This document shows, in pieces, positions 12,579-21,397 of a stretch of DNA of 64,000 nt. Position 1 is the stretch's first letter; every line of letters starts with the position of its first letter. The DNA is from Gymnodinialimonas phycosphaerae. GTDB lineage: Bacteria > Pseudomonadota > Alphaproteobacteria > Rhodobacterales > Rhodobacteraceae. The stretch lies in NCBI RefSeq assembly GCF_019195455.1, contig NZ_JAIMBW010000001.1, positions 1,364,001-1,428,000 on the forward strand, written 5' to 3'. Below the pieces are notes generated by a model. It saw only the letters and a program-made list of their open reading frames with translations, did no database searches and was not told where the DNA came from. The position numbers were made by a program, and so were the translations under genes.

Positions 12579-12592
12579 GATTAATTGAATGG

Positions 12593-13471
12593 CTAGCCTG
12601 GGTGCTGACGATGCCACCGCTCGGCCACCTCGCACGCCATCTCGGCGCTGTTCTCCACAAGAAAACTGCGCGGCTCCGCCAGATATGACGCGGTGAATTC
12701 CAGCGGCGAGAGGGGTAGATCGGGGTCGAATTCCACCACCTGCCCCGCTTCCAGAAACGGGGTAGCAAGCACGCGCGGGTATGGTCCCACGGCAATGCCG
12801 GCCGCGATCATCCGCAAGCTTGCCGAAAGCGAGGCCGATGAGAACACCCGCATCTTTGGCCCGACCCGCCGGGCCAGTTCGCTGGTCAGCTCTCGGTGGG
12901 GCCGGGTCTTGGAGGAGTAGGAAATCACCGGGATCTCGCCCAGGTTAACGTCGGTAAGATGTGTGGCGCGATACCAATGCAAATCGAACTGCGGCAAGGC
13001 CGTGTTCTTGACCGAGAACTCGGAAATCGGCCCCATCAGAAACACCAGGTCGAGCCGCCTCTCCACCAGCGCGTCGCGCAGGGCACCCGAAATATCGACG
13101 GTCAAATCCACGTTCACCCTTGGGTAGGCCTTGGAAAACGCTTGAAGAAATTCAGGCAACCAAGCCTGCGCGATGGTTTCCGAGGCGCCGATGCGAAACA
13201 AGCCCTCGGTCTCGGCGGCGTTACCGACACGGTTCTTGATCTCTTCCTCGACGAACAACATCTGCTCGGCATAGGCCAGAAGTTGCTGGCCGTGTTTCGT
13301 CAAGACCAAGGCGCCGGGGCCGCGTTCAAAAAGCGATACCTGCAATTCATCCTCAAGGTTCGAAATCCGGGTCGAGACGGCGGGTTGCGACAGGTTCAGC
13401 CGGTCAGATGCCCTGCGAAACCCGCCCAACCGCGCGACCCAAAGGAAGGTGCGGATCTGCTCAAAGGTCAC
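12593..13471 (-). CDS. LysR-type transcriptional regulator
   Basis: This is a 292-residue LTTR with an N-terminal winged helix-turn-helix (FRRASDRLNLSQPAVSTRISNLEDEL, residues ~18-43) and a C-terminal effector domain starting near residue 90. The GTG at 13471 is chosen because the product then starts with the typical VTFEQIRTFLWVARLGGF; the longer in-frame reading runs into the upstream ATPase gene. Even so it overlaps the end of that gene by 11 bases. It sits just upstream of the UPF0317-TRAP-hyuAB set on the same strand, so it likely senses the substrate of that pathway, though it could be co-transcribed from the yhaON promoter. Confidence 0.88.
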   Translation of the reverse strand: MTFEQIRTFLWVARLGGFRRASDRLNLSQPAVSTRISNLEDELQVSLFERGPGALVLTKHGQQLLAYAEQMLFVEEEIKNRVGNAAETEGLFRIGASETIAQAWLPEFLQAFSKAYPRVNVDLTVDISGALRDALVERRLDLVFLMGPISEFSVKNTALPQFDLHWYRATHLTDVNLGEIPVISYSSKTRPHRELTSELARRVGPKMRVFSSASLSASLRMIAAGIAVGPYPRVLATPFLEAGQVVEFDPDLPLSPLEFTASYLAEPRSFLVENSAEMACEVAERWHRQHPG

Positions 13472-16073
13472 GGATCGTGACCTCGGGCCGCGTGCCGCCA
13501 AGGGACACAAACGCCATGGTGCGACAGGTGAAAACAAGGATCTGCTGATCCTCGGCTACGCGGGTTAACGCCGTAAACATTTTCACGATCCGCCCGTCGT
13601 CCGAATACACCAGCGCGTCGTCCAGAACGATCGGCATATGCCGCCCCTGCCCTTTGAACAGCCGCGCGAAAGCCAACCGGGTCAGGATCGCGATCTGCTC
13701 TTGGGTGCCGCCGGACAGGTTGTCGAGCCGTTCGTCAGCCTGCGCCCGCGACAGGCCTGTGGGCAGCAGGCTATCGGTATCGAACTGCAGGCCTGCATCA
13801 TCGTAAAGGATTGCCAAAAGCGGCTTCAGTTCCTTTTGCACCGGACCAAAATAGGTGTCGCGCGCGGCGGTACGCTCATTCTCCAAAGCCGATTGCAGGC
13901 GGGACAGTGCCGCAGCTTTGGCGGCAAATCGCGTCTCTTGGGCGCGGGCCGTTTCCAGTTCTCCTGCAAGGGTATCGCGGGTTTCCTCCACCCCGGCCTC
14001 CGACAGGGCGTGGATCTCTGCAGACAGCGCCGCGACCCGTTCGCGCAGGGTCTGGATCTGCCCCTCAGCGGTGCTTTGTGCCGCTTGCGCCCGGGTCAAT
14101 TCGGCTGCCGCCGTCACCATGTCAGGGGCCTTGGCGCGCAGATCTTCAAGGGCATGCAAACGGCCTGCCAGTGCTTCAGCGGCCTGCGCATCGGCGCGGA
14201 TCAATTCGGTCCGCAGCGCATCGCGCCCCTCCTCGGGCCCGGCGTCCGAGCGCGCCTTCTGTAGCATCTGCTCTGCCCCCTGCACGGCGGCTTGAGCGCG
14301 GATCGCGGCCTCCCGCGCTTGATTGGCGGACACCTCGGCATCCTCCTTCGCGATTTCGGCCGCCCTGTCGTGGGCCTGCGCCTCGGACAGCGCCGCATCC
14401 AGGATTTCGGCCGAGGGTAACGGGTCGTCGTTGGCCCCCTCGGCGGCCAGATCAGCCAAGGCCTTCTCGGCGCGTAATCCATCCGTTCCATCGGGCGCGA
14501 GGGTCTTCAAGATCGCATCGGCGGTGTCGCGTTCAGTTACCGCTTGCTGGCGGCGCGCGGCCATTTCGCGCGCCTCTTCAAGCGATCTCGCCCCGGCGAC
14601 TGCAAGCGCGGCATCACGGGCACGCACGCAACTTTCAAGGTCTGCATCGCCCGCATCGGGAACCTGCAAGACCATCGTGCCGACGCCCGGTATGGTTAAC
14701 TCCGTCGGGCCGCTTAGCACCACCTCTTGGCCTCCGGGAAGGGGCCCGCCGTCTCGGGTAACGACGACATCTCCCGAATAGCTCATGCGCACAGAAGCCG
14801 AGCGCTGGGTGACGGCGGCGGTCTGCATGGCGACGGCGTTCTCCGCCTGTTCGACCCGCTTCGACCACTCCGGTGTGGCTTTCGAGGCCGCAGCCAGCGC
14901 CGCTGATTTGTCGCGGCTTTTCTGAGCGTCTTCAATATCTTCCAAGCGCTTCTTCAAGTCATCAGATCGGGTCCTCGCTGCCCGCGCCGCTACCTGTCGG
15001 CGCGTGGCCTCTTGATCCGATTGGGCCTTAGAAACGGCGGCCTGTGTCAGAGCCCTCGCGGCGCGTGCCTCTGCCAAGATCGCGTCGCATTGCGCGCTTT
15101 CAGCCCCCGCCTCGGCCGCGATGCCCTCGGCCTTCTCGGCCGCGTCCTGCGCCGCCGTTAACGTATCAACGGCCGAGAGAAATCCATCCAACCGGGCCCG
15201 CGTGGCCTGCGCTTCGATCTGGGCCAGCTTGTGATCCTGCTCGGCCCGCTCCAACCGGCCTTCATGGGCCTTGGCCCTTGAGAATGCGTCTTGCGCCGAC
15301 GCCAAGGCGTCCGCGCGGGCGGTTTTTGCCTCGGGAAGTTCCAGCGCAATCAACTGCGCCTCGGCCTCGCGGCGCCCGTTCAGGGCCGTCGACAGTTTGG
15401 AAATCTGCGCCTCATAGGTCGCAAGATCCTGCTCCATCGCCGCGATACCCTGAAGCAACGTGCGCCACGCTGCCGTGGGCTTTCCCGTCGCCGTCACCAG
15501 CCCTTTCAACTCGTCCGCGACACGCTTCATCACCCGGTCCATGCGCCGCCCACCGGTCATGGCGTCAATCTCACCACTTACTGACGACAGCAGATCTTTA
15601 CGTGTTTCCAATTGCTTGACGGTCTCTGCCTTGCCGTCACCCTCCAGCCCTGTCACGCCTTGGCGCACCCACAATAGGCCCGCAGGCCCGTTCTTGTCAG
15701 AGCCCAAAACATCCTGAAGCCAGCGCTCGGCTTCGTCATCTTGTGCGATGACGGCCTCGCCGGGCAGGCGCAAAATCCGGGCACTTCCCGAAGCTTTCAG
15801 GAAAGTCTTTTCCACCCGGAAGAGGCCTGCGTCGGTCTCGATCTCGGCGGCGACCTCGACACCGCCCTTGGCATAGGGTTGCAAGCTTTTGACCGGCTTC
15901 CCGGCAGAACTGTACTTCTCGAAAAATAACGCGTGCAGCGCATCGAAGAAGGTGGATTTACCAAACTCATTGGCTTCCGAGACCACGGTGATGCCATCCC
16001 CGATCCCGGTGATCGACGCCCGCTGGCCCGCGAATTTGCGCACGTTGCCGAGGTGGAGGGCGCGCAAGCGCAT
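13461..16073 (-). CDS. SMC/SbcC-like ATPase (YhaN family)
   Basis: This is an 870-residue ATPase with split ABC-type head domains at the ends. Walker A (EFGKST, residues 36-41) is at the N-terminus; the signature DNLSGGTQEQIAILTRLAF and Walker B (MPIVLDDALVYSDD) are at the C-terminus. Between them lie two long Ala/Glu/Arg-rich coiled coils (about 210-425 and 480-735). No CxxC zinc hook is present; instead a short beta-rich segment with Gly-Pro turns occupies residues ~430-475 at the apex. ATG at 16073 lies 1 base after the partner nuclease stop. With that partner it should form a DNA-end-processing complex, as SbcDC or YhaON do. Confidence 0.85.
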   Translation of the reverse strand: MRLRALHLGNVRKFAGQRASITGIGDGITVVSEANEFGKSTFFDALHALFFEKYSSAGKPVKSLQPYAKGGVEVAAEIETDAGLFRVEKTFLKASGSARILRLPGEAVIAQDDEAERWLQDVLGSDKNGPAGLLWVRQGVTGLEGDGKAETVKQLETRKDLLSSVSGEIDAMTGGRRMDRVMKRVADELKGLVTATGKPTAAWRTLLQGIAAMEQDLATYEAQISKLSTALNGRREAEAQLIALELPEAKTARADALASAQDAFSRAKAHEGRLERAEQDHKLAQIEAQATRARLDGFLSAVDTLTAAQDAAEKAEGIAAEAGAESAQCDAILAEARAARALTQAAVSKAQSDQEATRRQVAARAARTRSDDLKKRLEDIEDAQKSRDKSAALAAASKATPEWSKRVEQAENAVAMQTAAVTQRSASVRMSYSGDVVVTRDGGPLPGGQEVVLSGPTELTIPGVGTMVLQVPDAGDADLESCVRARDAALAVAGARSLEEAREMAARRQQAVTERDTADAILKTLAPDGTDGLRAEKALADLAAEGANDDPLPSAEILDAALSEAQAHDRAAEIAKEDAEVSANQAREAAIRAQAAVQGAEQMLQKARSDAGPEEGRDALRTELIRADAQAAEALAGRLHALEDLRAKAPDMVTAAAELTRAQAAQSTAEGQIQTLRERVAALSAEIHALSEAGVEETRDTLAGELETARAQETRFAAKAAALSRLQSALENERTAARDTYFGPVQKELKPLLAILYDDAGLQFDTDSLLPTGLSRAQADERLDNLSGGTQEQIAILTRLAFARLFKGQGRHMPIVLDDALVYSDDGRIVKMFTALTRVAEDQQILVFTCRTMAFVSLGGTRPEVTIRDL

Positions 16074-16074
16074 C

Positions 16075-17166
16075 TCAGGCCTCCTCGGTATAGGAGAAAA
16101 GCAGCGACAATGCCGCTTGGGCCGTCGCGCGTGTATCAGGGGCCAGTGACGGGTCATCGGCCTCGGCGGCCAAGGTCTCGGCCGCCGCGCGCAAGGCCCC
16201 TTGGCGGTCGATCCGGTCCAGATCCGTCGTGTCGTGGATCAACGACAGCGCGTCGAGATCAAGGTCAGCCCAGAGGAAATCCGGTGCCGCCTGATCGAAG
16301 TCCGCTTCGATCCGTTGCCGCAGAGCGGGACGCGCACGGCCCGTAAGCGTTAACGCCATTAACGTATTTGTCCGATCCTCCGAAGGCAGAGGCACTTCAG
16401 CCTCGTCTCCCAACAAGTCGACCGCCACGGTGCGCCACGTCAGGCGTGCCGTGGGCTGCGGCGTAACGCGTAAATGGGCACCGTCCAACTCAACCACCAA
16501 GGCCGAAGGCAACGCGGCGTGCTTGAAGCTATCGGCCTCGGGCGTGCCAGAATACCACGTGTTTTCATTGACTTGCAGCTGCCCATGCCAATCCCCCAAC
16601 GCCAGGTACGAAAGGCCCGCGTCCCGCGCCCGGTCGGGCGACAGGATCGAGGCGCCGCCCTCTTCGGCGGAAAACCCCCGGATGGAGCCATGGGCCAAAC
16701 CGATGCGAAGCGCATCGCCGGTGGCGGCATCGTTGAACCATTGGGTCAGGTCGCGGCCCGGGTGGCGTTCCGTGGGAGGCGCAGGCAGCAAGACGACACC
16801 CTCTGCCAACGCCACAGGCTCGGGCCGCAGGAGTGCGTGAACGTTTTCCGGCGCGTCACGGGTGAAGGTCCGCCACAGCTCAGACGCATTGGCGTGATCA
16901 TGGTTGCCGGGCATCACCCACCAGCGGACGTCATCAGCCGCTTTCATGGCGTTGATCGCACCGCGAATGACCTTCGGCGCGGCATTCAACTTGTCGAAGG
17001 TATCCCCCGCCAGAAGCACATCGCGTGTCCCCGATTGCCGGGCCGTCGCCGCCAAGGTGCCGATCGCCTCCAACCGTGCCTGTTGCAGACGCACGCGCAC
17101 GTCCTCGGGGAAGTTCCCGAAAGATTTCCCGAGGTGCAAGTCAGAGGAATGGATGAACCGAAACAC
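16075..17166 (-). CDS. metallophosphoesterase nuclease (YhaO/SbcD-like)
   Basis: This 363-residue Mn-dependent phosphoesterase probably cuts DNA. Metal-site motifs are all present in order: SSDLHLG (D-x-H) near residue 8, GDTFDKLN (GDxxD), MPGNHDHA (GNHD) near 85, GLAHGSIRG and GDWHGQ. The GTG at 17166 gives the usual FRFIHSSDLHLG start and has a G-rich stretch upstream; an in-frame TTG at 17178 would add four residues. It is immediately followed by the SMC-like ATPase, the normal sbcD-sbcC order. At ~360 residues it has little room for the large C-terminal cap of Mre11. Confidence 0.87.
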   Translation of the reverse strand: MFRFIHSSDLHLGKSFGNFPEDVRVRLQQARLEAIGTLAATARQSGTRDVLLAGDTFDKLNAAPKVIRGAINAMKAADDVRWWVMPGNHDHANASELWRTFTRDAPENVHALLRPEPVALAEGVVLLPAPPTERHPGRDLTQWFNDAATGDALRIGLAHGSIRGFSAEEGGASILSPDRARDAGLSYLALGDWHGQLQVNENTWYSGTPEADSFKHAALPSALVVELDGAHLRVTPQPTARLTWRTVAVDLLGDEAEVPLPSEDRTNTLMALTLTGRARPALRQRIEADFDQAAPDFLWADLDLDALSLIHDTTDLDRIDRQGALRAAAETLAAEADDPSLAPDTRATAQAALSLLFSYTEEA

Positions 17167-17181
17167 GTAGCCCCCCAAGGC

Positions 17182-18081
17182 TCAGGCGATGCTGTCCACC
17201 AACGCACCCCGGGCCTGGATCACCTGGCCCGAAACAGCACAGGCCGCTGCGACCGCCTCATCAGCCGAATTCCCGGCGATCAGGTGCGCGAGGAAGCCCG
17301 CGTTGAAGCTGTCACCCGCGGCCGTTGTATCTACCAGCTTTTCAACGGGGGACGGCGTAAAGACGCCCGCCTCTCCGCCGCAGGAAAAATGCACATCGCC
17401 GCCGCCGTTCTTGACCACGACGCTGGTCGCCCCCGCTGACAGATAGCGCGCCACGGTGTCCTTCGGATCTGCGTCCCCGAAGTGGTGCGCTTCTTCATCA
17501 TAAGAAGGAAGCACGATGTCCGAGCTGAGGGCCGCTTCCATGATCGCGCCACGCATCTCGTCCTCGTCGGACCAGAGTCTTGGCCGAATATTGGGGTCGA
17601 ACGCAACGACCGCGCCGCCTGCCTGCGCCTCGGAAATCGCGTCGAACAAAACCTCACGCCCCTCTTCGGACAGGATGGCAAGGGTTATGCCGCTGAAAAA
17701 CACGATGTCGGCGCCTTGAAGGGACTGGGTCAGCAACTCTTCTTCGTCGGCCAAGGTGCGCGCGGCCGAGGTGTCACGCCAATAGTGGAAGGCGCGTTCG
17801 CCGTCGGTCAACTCGATCAGGTAAAGGCCGAGGCCGCGATCGGCGCGACGCATCATATGCCGCGTGCCGATGCCCGCTTCCGCCGCAAAGGACATGAAGC
17901 TGTCAGAAATGCTGTCGGTGCCGACGGCGGTCAGAAAATCCACTTGCCAGCCCGGCGCCAGGCGCGCCAGGTACCACGCGGTATTGAACGTATCGCCCGC
18001 GAAGGACATCCCATAGGTCGCCGCCGCGCCCGCAGGCGCCATCTCCACCATGCATTCGCCGATTGAAACCACTCGCGTCAT
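17182..18081 (-). CDS. kdgK: PfkB-family sugar kinase, probable 2-keto-3-deoxygluconate kinase
   Basis: This is a 299-residue ribokinase-fold kinase. The N-terminal MTRVVSIGECMVEM and GDTFNTAWYLARL are typical of KdgK, and the C-terminal PfkB signature with the catalytic Asp is visible as DTTAAGDSFNAGF near residue 250. FDPNIRPRLW near 165 is also common to KdgK. The enzyme phosphorylates 2-keto-3-deoxygluconate to KDPG in Entner-Doudoroff-type sugar acid breakdown. The ATG at 18081 is used because the longer in-frame reading adds a Pro-rich stretch outside the fold. No KDPG aldolase is adjacent; the HpcH/HpaI aldolase and TRAP genes 4 kb upstream may be functionally related. Confidence 0.82.
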   Translation of the reverse strand: MTRVVSIGECMVEMAPAGAAATYGMSFAGDTFNTAWYLARLAPGWQVDFLTAVGTDSISDSFMSFAAEAGIGTRHMMRRADRGLGLYLIELTDGERAFHYWRDTSAARTLADEEELLTQSLQGADIVFFSGITLAILSEEGREVLFDAISEAQAGGAVVAFDPNIRPRLWSDEDEMRGAIMEAALSSDIVLPSYDEEAHHFGDADPKDTVARYLSAGATSVVVKNGGGDVHFSCGGEAGVFTPSPVEKLVDTTAAGDSFNAGFLAHLIAGNSADEAVAAACAVSGQVIQARGALVDSIA

Positions 18082-18218
18082 GGCAGGGACCTGAGGGCTG
18101 AGGGAGCAAGGAAGGGGTGGCGCATCAATTTCTCCGCTTGGCTGAGGCAGTGGGATCGACGTCAACTTGCGCAAATCTTACAGGAAAGACCAGTGCGGAT
18201 CGGCGACGGACTTCGGGG

Positions 18219-18965
18219 TTACCCGTCACCCGGAAGCGCCGCCCCCTGCCGGGCCGTGTTAAGCGCCACGCCGCTGCTGCCAAAGTCGCGCATGGCAAGT
18301 ATCAAACGTTCCGCAGTCTGGGCCGCGTCAGGGACCGACAACCCGGCCTCGCGGATATTCGACAGGCAGTTGCGGCCCGAATCCGGCGTGGCCGGCGTCG
18401 GTTGGTGGGTGATGTAGACGCCAAGGCTGTCGGCGGCGGACAAGCCGGGCCTTTCCCCCAGCGCCATCACGACTGTCTGCGCCCCCATGGCGCGCGCGAT
18501 ATCATCGCCCAAGGCCACGCGGGCTTGCCGCGCCAGGATCACCGGGCTGATGCTGAGGCCCCGCGCGGTCAGGCGTGCGGCCAGTGCGCCCATGAAAGCC
18601 GCGCCGTTCAGGGCCACGGCAATCGCCGAAAGGCCATCGCCCAGAACCAGCGCCACGTCCGCAGGCGGGATCGTGGCGAGGCGCTCGCGGTCCTCGGGCG
18701 CGAGGCGACGTCCGAGGTCCGGGCGGCGAATGTAGGTGTCGCGCGTCCGGGCTGCGCTGGTCAGCGTTGCATGGGCAAGGCCCGCCCCGTCAAGGGTGGC
18801 CGCAAGGCCGGGCACGTCCAGTTCCGACAACACGGCCTCCCGCGCCCGGGCGTGGTCGAGGGCAAAGGCCAACGCCGTCGCCGTATCCTGCGCGGGCCGC
18901 CGCGGCCCGAGGGTCAGCCGCGCCTGGGTGATCGACGCGATGGGTCCGAGCAGGTCTTTCGTCAT
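18219..18965 (-). CDS. eutC: ethanolamine ammonia-lyase small subunit
   Basis: This 248-residue subunit of the adenosylcobalamin-dependent lyase helps split ethanolamine to acetaldehyde and ammonia. Family stretches are TSAARTRDTYIRRPDLGR (residues ~69-86), VALVLGDGLSAIAV, PVILARQARVALGDDI and ALGERPGLSAADSLGVYIT, followed by SNIREAGL. It overlaps the large subunit by 4 bases (ATGA), so the two are made together. The C-terminal end is slightly shorter than in enterobacteria, which is usual for proteobacteria lacking microcompartments. No eutMN/KL shell gene is near. Confidence 0.93.
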   Translation of the reverse strand: MTKDLLGPIASITQARLTLGPRRPAQDTATALAFALDHARAREAVLSELDVPGLAATLDGAGLAHATLTSAARTRDTYIRRPDLGRRLAPEDRERLATIPPADVALVLGDGLSAIAVALNGAAFMGALAARLTARGLSISPVILARQARVALGDDIARAMGAQTVVMALGERPGLSAADSLGVYITHQPTPATPDSGRNCLSNIREAGLSVPDAAQTAERLILAMRDFGSSGVALNTARQGAALPGDG

Positions 18966-20338
18966 GGGGCAGGCAGCCGCAGTTGCGCCAGGGCGGCTTC
19001 CACCGATGGCAGGCTCACATCAGGTGTCCCGATGCCATGGGCCGCCATCCACGCGGCGAATTCCGGCGCCGGGGGCCGGCCCAAGGTTTCACGGATGAAA
19101 TGGGCGTCGTGGAACGACAGGGATTGGTAATTCAACATGATGTCATCGGCCCCCGGCACGGTGATCACGAAGTTGACCCCCGCCGCCGCCAACGCGACCA
19201 GCAGAATATCCATATCTTCCTGGTCGGCGTAGGAGTGGTTGGTGTAGCAGACATCCACCCCCATCGGCAGGCCCAGAAGCTTGCCGCAGAAATGATCCTC
19301 CAGCCCCGCGCGGATGATCTGCTTGCCGTCGGCCAGATACTCCGGCCCGATGAAGCCCACGACCGTGTTGACCAGCAGCGGCTTGTAGCGGCGGGCCACG
19401 GCATAGGCGCGTGCCTCCATGGTTTGCTGATCCATGCCGTGATGCGCCTCTGCCGACAGGGCCGCGCCCTGCCCGGTCTCGAAATACATCAGGTTGGCCC
19501 CCTCCGGCGCGCGCCCCAAGCCACGCACCGCGTCGTGGGCTTCGTCCAACATCGCAAGCGTCACGCCGAAGCCATCGTTGGCCGCCTGACTGCCCGCCAC
19601 TGACTGGAACACAAGATCGACGGGCGCGTCGCGCGCCATCGCGCCCAGTGCCGTTGTGACATGGCCGAGGCAGCAATGCTGCGTCGGGATATCCAACTGC
19701 ACGCGGATGGCCTCCAGGACCTCACACACGCGGGTGTAATCCTCGACCGTGTCCTTGGCAGGATTTACCCCGATCACCGCATCCCCCGCGCCATGCAACA
19801 ACCCGTCGAGCGCTGACAACGCGATCCCCCGGCTATCGTCCGTCGGATGATTGGGCTGGTTTCTGGTGGAAAGACGCCCCCGCAGCCCGATTGTAGAGCG
19901 CAAGCGCGTCACCACTTCTGCCTTTGCAGCCACGGCAATCAAGTCCTGTGCCCGCATGATCTTGCTGACACCGGCGGCCATCTCGGGGGTCAGCCCCCAG
20001 GCGATCTGCGCCAGTTCCGTCGCTGTGACTGCCGGATCCAGAAGCCAATCGCGCAGCCCCCCGACCGTCAGGGCCGCGACACGGCCGAAATCGCTTGGGT
20101 CATGCTGATCCGCGATCAACTGCGTGACCGCGTCTCCGTCCACCTCCAGCACATCGCCCAGAAAGTCGCTCAGGGGCACGTCGGCCAGGCACATCTGGGC
20201 AGCCAACCGCTCCAATGGGCTATCCGCCGCCAGACCCGCCAGATGATCGCCGCTGCGCTCGGGCGACGCTTTGGCCAACAGCACCTTGAGGGAGGCGAAG
20301 GCATACCGGGTGCCGCTTATGTCTGTTCGATAGGTCAT
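18962..20338 (-). CDS. eutB: ethanolamine ammonia-lyase large subunit
   Basis: This 458-residue TIM-barrel subunit carries the active site and binds adenosylcobalamin with EutC. Recognisable EutB segments are GLTPEMAAGVSKIMRAQDL, GLRGRLSTRNQPNHPTDD, GDAVIGVNPAKDT, FQSVAGSQAANDGFG, MYFETGQGAALSAEAHHG and VDVCYTNHSYADQEDMD. It lies upstream of eutC with a 4-base overlap. The 127 bases before it contain no clear cobalamin riboswitch. No acetaldehyde dehydrogenase or ethanolamine permease is adjacent, so uptake and later steps must be encoded elsewhere. It probably supplies nitrogen and carbon from phospholipid-derived ethanolamine. Confidence 0.94.
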   Translation of the reverse strand: MTYRTDISGTRYAFASLKVLLAKASPERSGDHLAGLAADSPLERLAAQMCLADVPLSDFLGDVLEVDGDAVTQLIADQHDPSDFGRVAALTVGGLRDWLLDPAVTATELAQIAWGLTPEMAAGVSKIMRAQDLIAVAAKAEVVTRLRSTIGLRGRLSTRNQPNHPTDDSRGIALSALDGLLHGAGDAVIGVNPAKDTVEDYTRVCEVLEAIRVQLDIPTQHCCLGHVTTALGAMARDAPVDLVFQSVAGSQAANDGFGVTLAMLDEAHDAVRGLGRAPEGANLMYFETGQGAALSAEAHHGMDQQTMEARAYAVARRYKPLLVNTVVGFIGPEYLADGKQIIRAGLEDHFCGKLLGLPMGVDVCYTNHSYADQEDMDILLVALAAAGVNFVITVPGADDIMLNYQSLSFHDAHFIRETLGRPPAPEFAAWMAAHGIGTPDVSLPSVEAALAQLRLPAP

Positions 20339-20465
20339 GTCGACGACAGCCTACCTTCAAGCGGCGGGCAAAGAACAGACAAATGACGCTTCCCAGCGCC
20401 CCTCCATCGTGAAGCCCGCGCCGGCTCTTGCAACAGGCGTTTGCGGCAAGGTCACCGCCGTCCCC

Positions 20466-21074
20466 TCAGACCAGGCCCGCCAGATGCGCGAAGGGATCGC
20501 GGGTGGAATCCTTGTGCCACTCATACTCACACCCCAGCGCAATCCGGTCGGCCAGCGCCATCCCGAACAGATCCGCCATGACCGCCAGCGCCATGTCCAT
20601 TCCCGCCGACACGCCGGAGGAGGTGTAGAATTTCCCGTCGCGCACCCAGCGCGCTTCCTTCACCCAATCAACCTTGGGCGCCAGCGGCACCGTCGCCACG
20701 AAATCGCGCTTGTTCGTAGTGGCGCGCTTGCCGTCCAACACGCCGCTTGCACCCAACAGGATCGAGCCGGTGCAGACCGTCATTACCCTTTCAGCCTTGC
20801 TTGAAGTGTCACGCAGCCAAGCAAGAAGCGCCGCGTCCTTGGCCGCCTGCAACGCCGTGTCGCCTCCGGGGATCAACAGCAGATCATATGTCGCCCCGTC
20901 CGAAATCTGTGCGTCCGGGACGATCCGTTGGCCGTGGACACTGGCCACCGGATCAAGGGTTTGGGCGACGGTAATGATCTTCGTCTCTTGCCCCAAGCCA
21001 CCCAACATTTCCATCGGGCCGAAATAATCGAGGGTCTCGAACCCGGGGAACACAAACGCGGCAAGGCTCTTCAT
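20466..21074 (-). CDS. DJ-1/PfpI family protein
   Basis: This 202-residue single-domain protein has the glutamine-amidotransferase-like fold. The nucleophile elbow Cys is in VMTVCTGSILLGASG (near residue 100), preceded by LLIPGGDTAL and followed by RATTNKRDF. Glu17-type conservation is seen as FETLDYFGP. Members include isonitrile hydratase, glyoxalase-III-like enzymes and chaperones; the His usually following the elbow region is not obvious here, so enzymatic function is uncertain. It overlaps the upstream DUF1272 gene by 4 bases, and a GlxA-type regulator with the same fold is encoded divergently next to them. Confidence 0.85.
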   Translation of the reverse strand: MKSLAAFVFPGFETLDYFGPMEMLGGLGQETKIITVAQTLDPVASVHGQRIVPDAQISDGATYDLLLIPGGDTALQAAKDAALLAWLRDTSSKAERVMTVCTGSILLGASGVLDGKRATTNKRDFVATVPLAPKVDWVKEARWVRDGKFYTSSGVSAGMDMALAVMADLFGMALADRIALGCEYEWHKDSTRDPFAHLAGLV

Positions 21075-21331
21075 AAGGCACCTTGAACGTCAGCGCATGC
21101 CGCGTGCGCCTTGTTGAACCGCTTGGTCGAGGCCGGGAACTTCACCAGCAACGCCGCCGGACGGATCGGGCGGCGCAGCAACTCTCCACCGCAATTTGGA
21201 CAGGTGTCGTTGAACCGCGCGCTCGCGCACTCCGCGCAGAAGGTACACTCGAAAGAACAAGACCGCGCCCTTGGGCTTTCGGGCGGCAAATCGACGTCAC
21301 AGCATTCGCAGTTGGGTTTCAGGATCAGCAT
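21071..21331 (-). CDS. DUF1272 zinc-binding small protein
   Basis: This is an 86-residue protein with nine cysteines in the first 47 residues: C8, C10, C11, then a C25-x3-C29-x2-C32-x2-C35 block, and C44-x2-C47, consistent with one or two zinc sites. The opening LKPNCECCDVDLPPES and CSFECTFCAEC are typical of DUF1272. The ATG at 21331 gives the usual MLILKPNCE start, with GGAG upstream. The Lys/Arg-containing C-terminus is less conserved. Its function is unknown; a role with the co-translated DJ-1 protein is inferred from the 4-base overlap only. Confidence 0.82.
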   Translation of the reverse strand: MLILKPNCECCDVDLPPESPRARSCSFECTFCAECASARFNDTCPNCGGELLRRPIRPAALLVKFPASTKRFNKAHAACADVQGAL

Positions 21332-21397
21332 CAGGGAGGCTCCACTCATTCAGGATGCCCCTGGATTACAAGTGACGACCTTGGCATAAAGGACAAC

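Noticed and set aside
20339..20465. Possible cobalamin riboswitch before eutB
   Set aside because: No B12-box-like conserved core was seen by eye; only a covariance search could change this.
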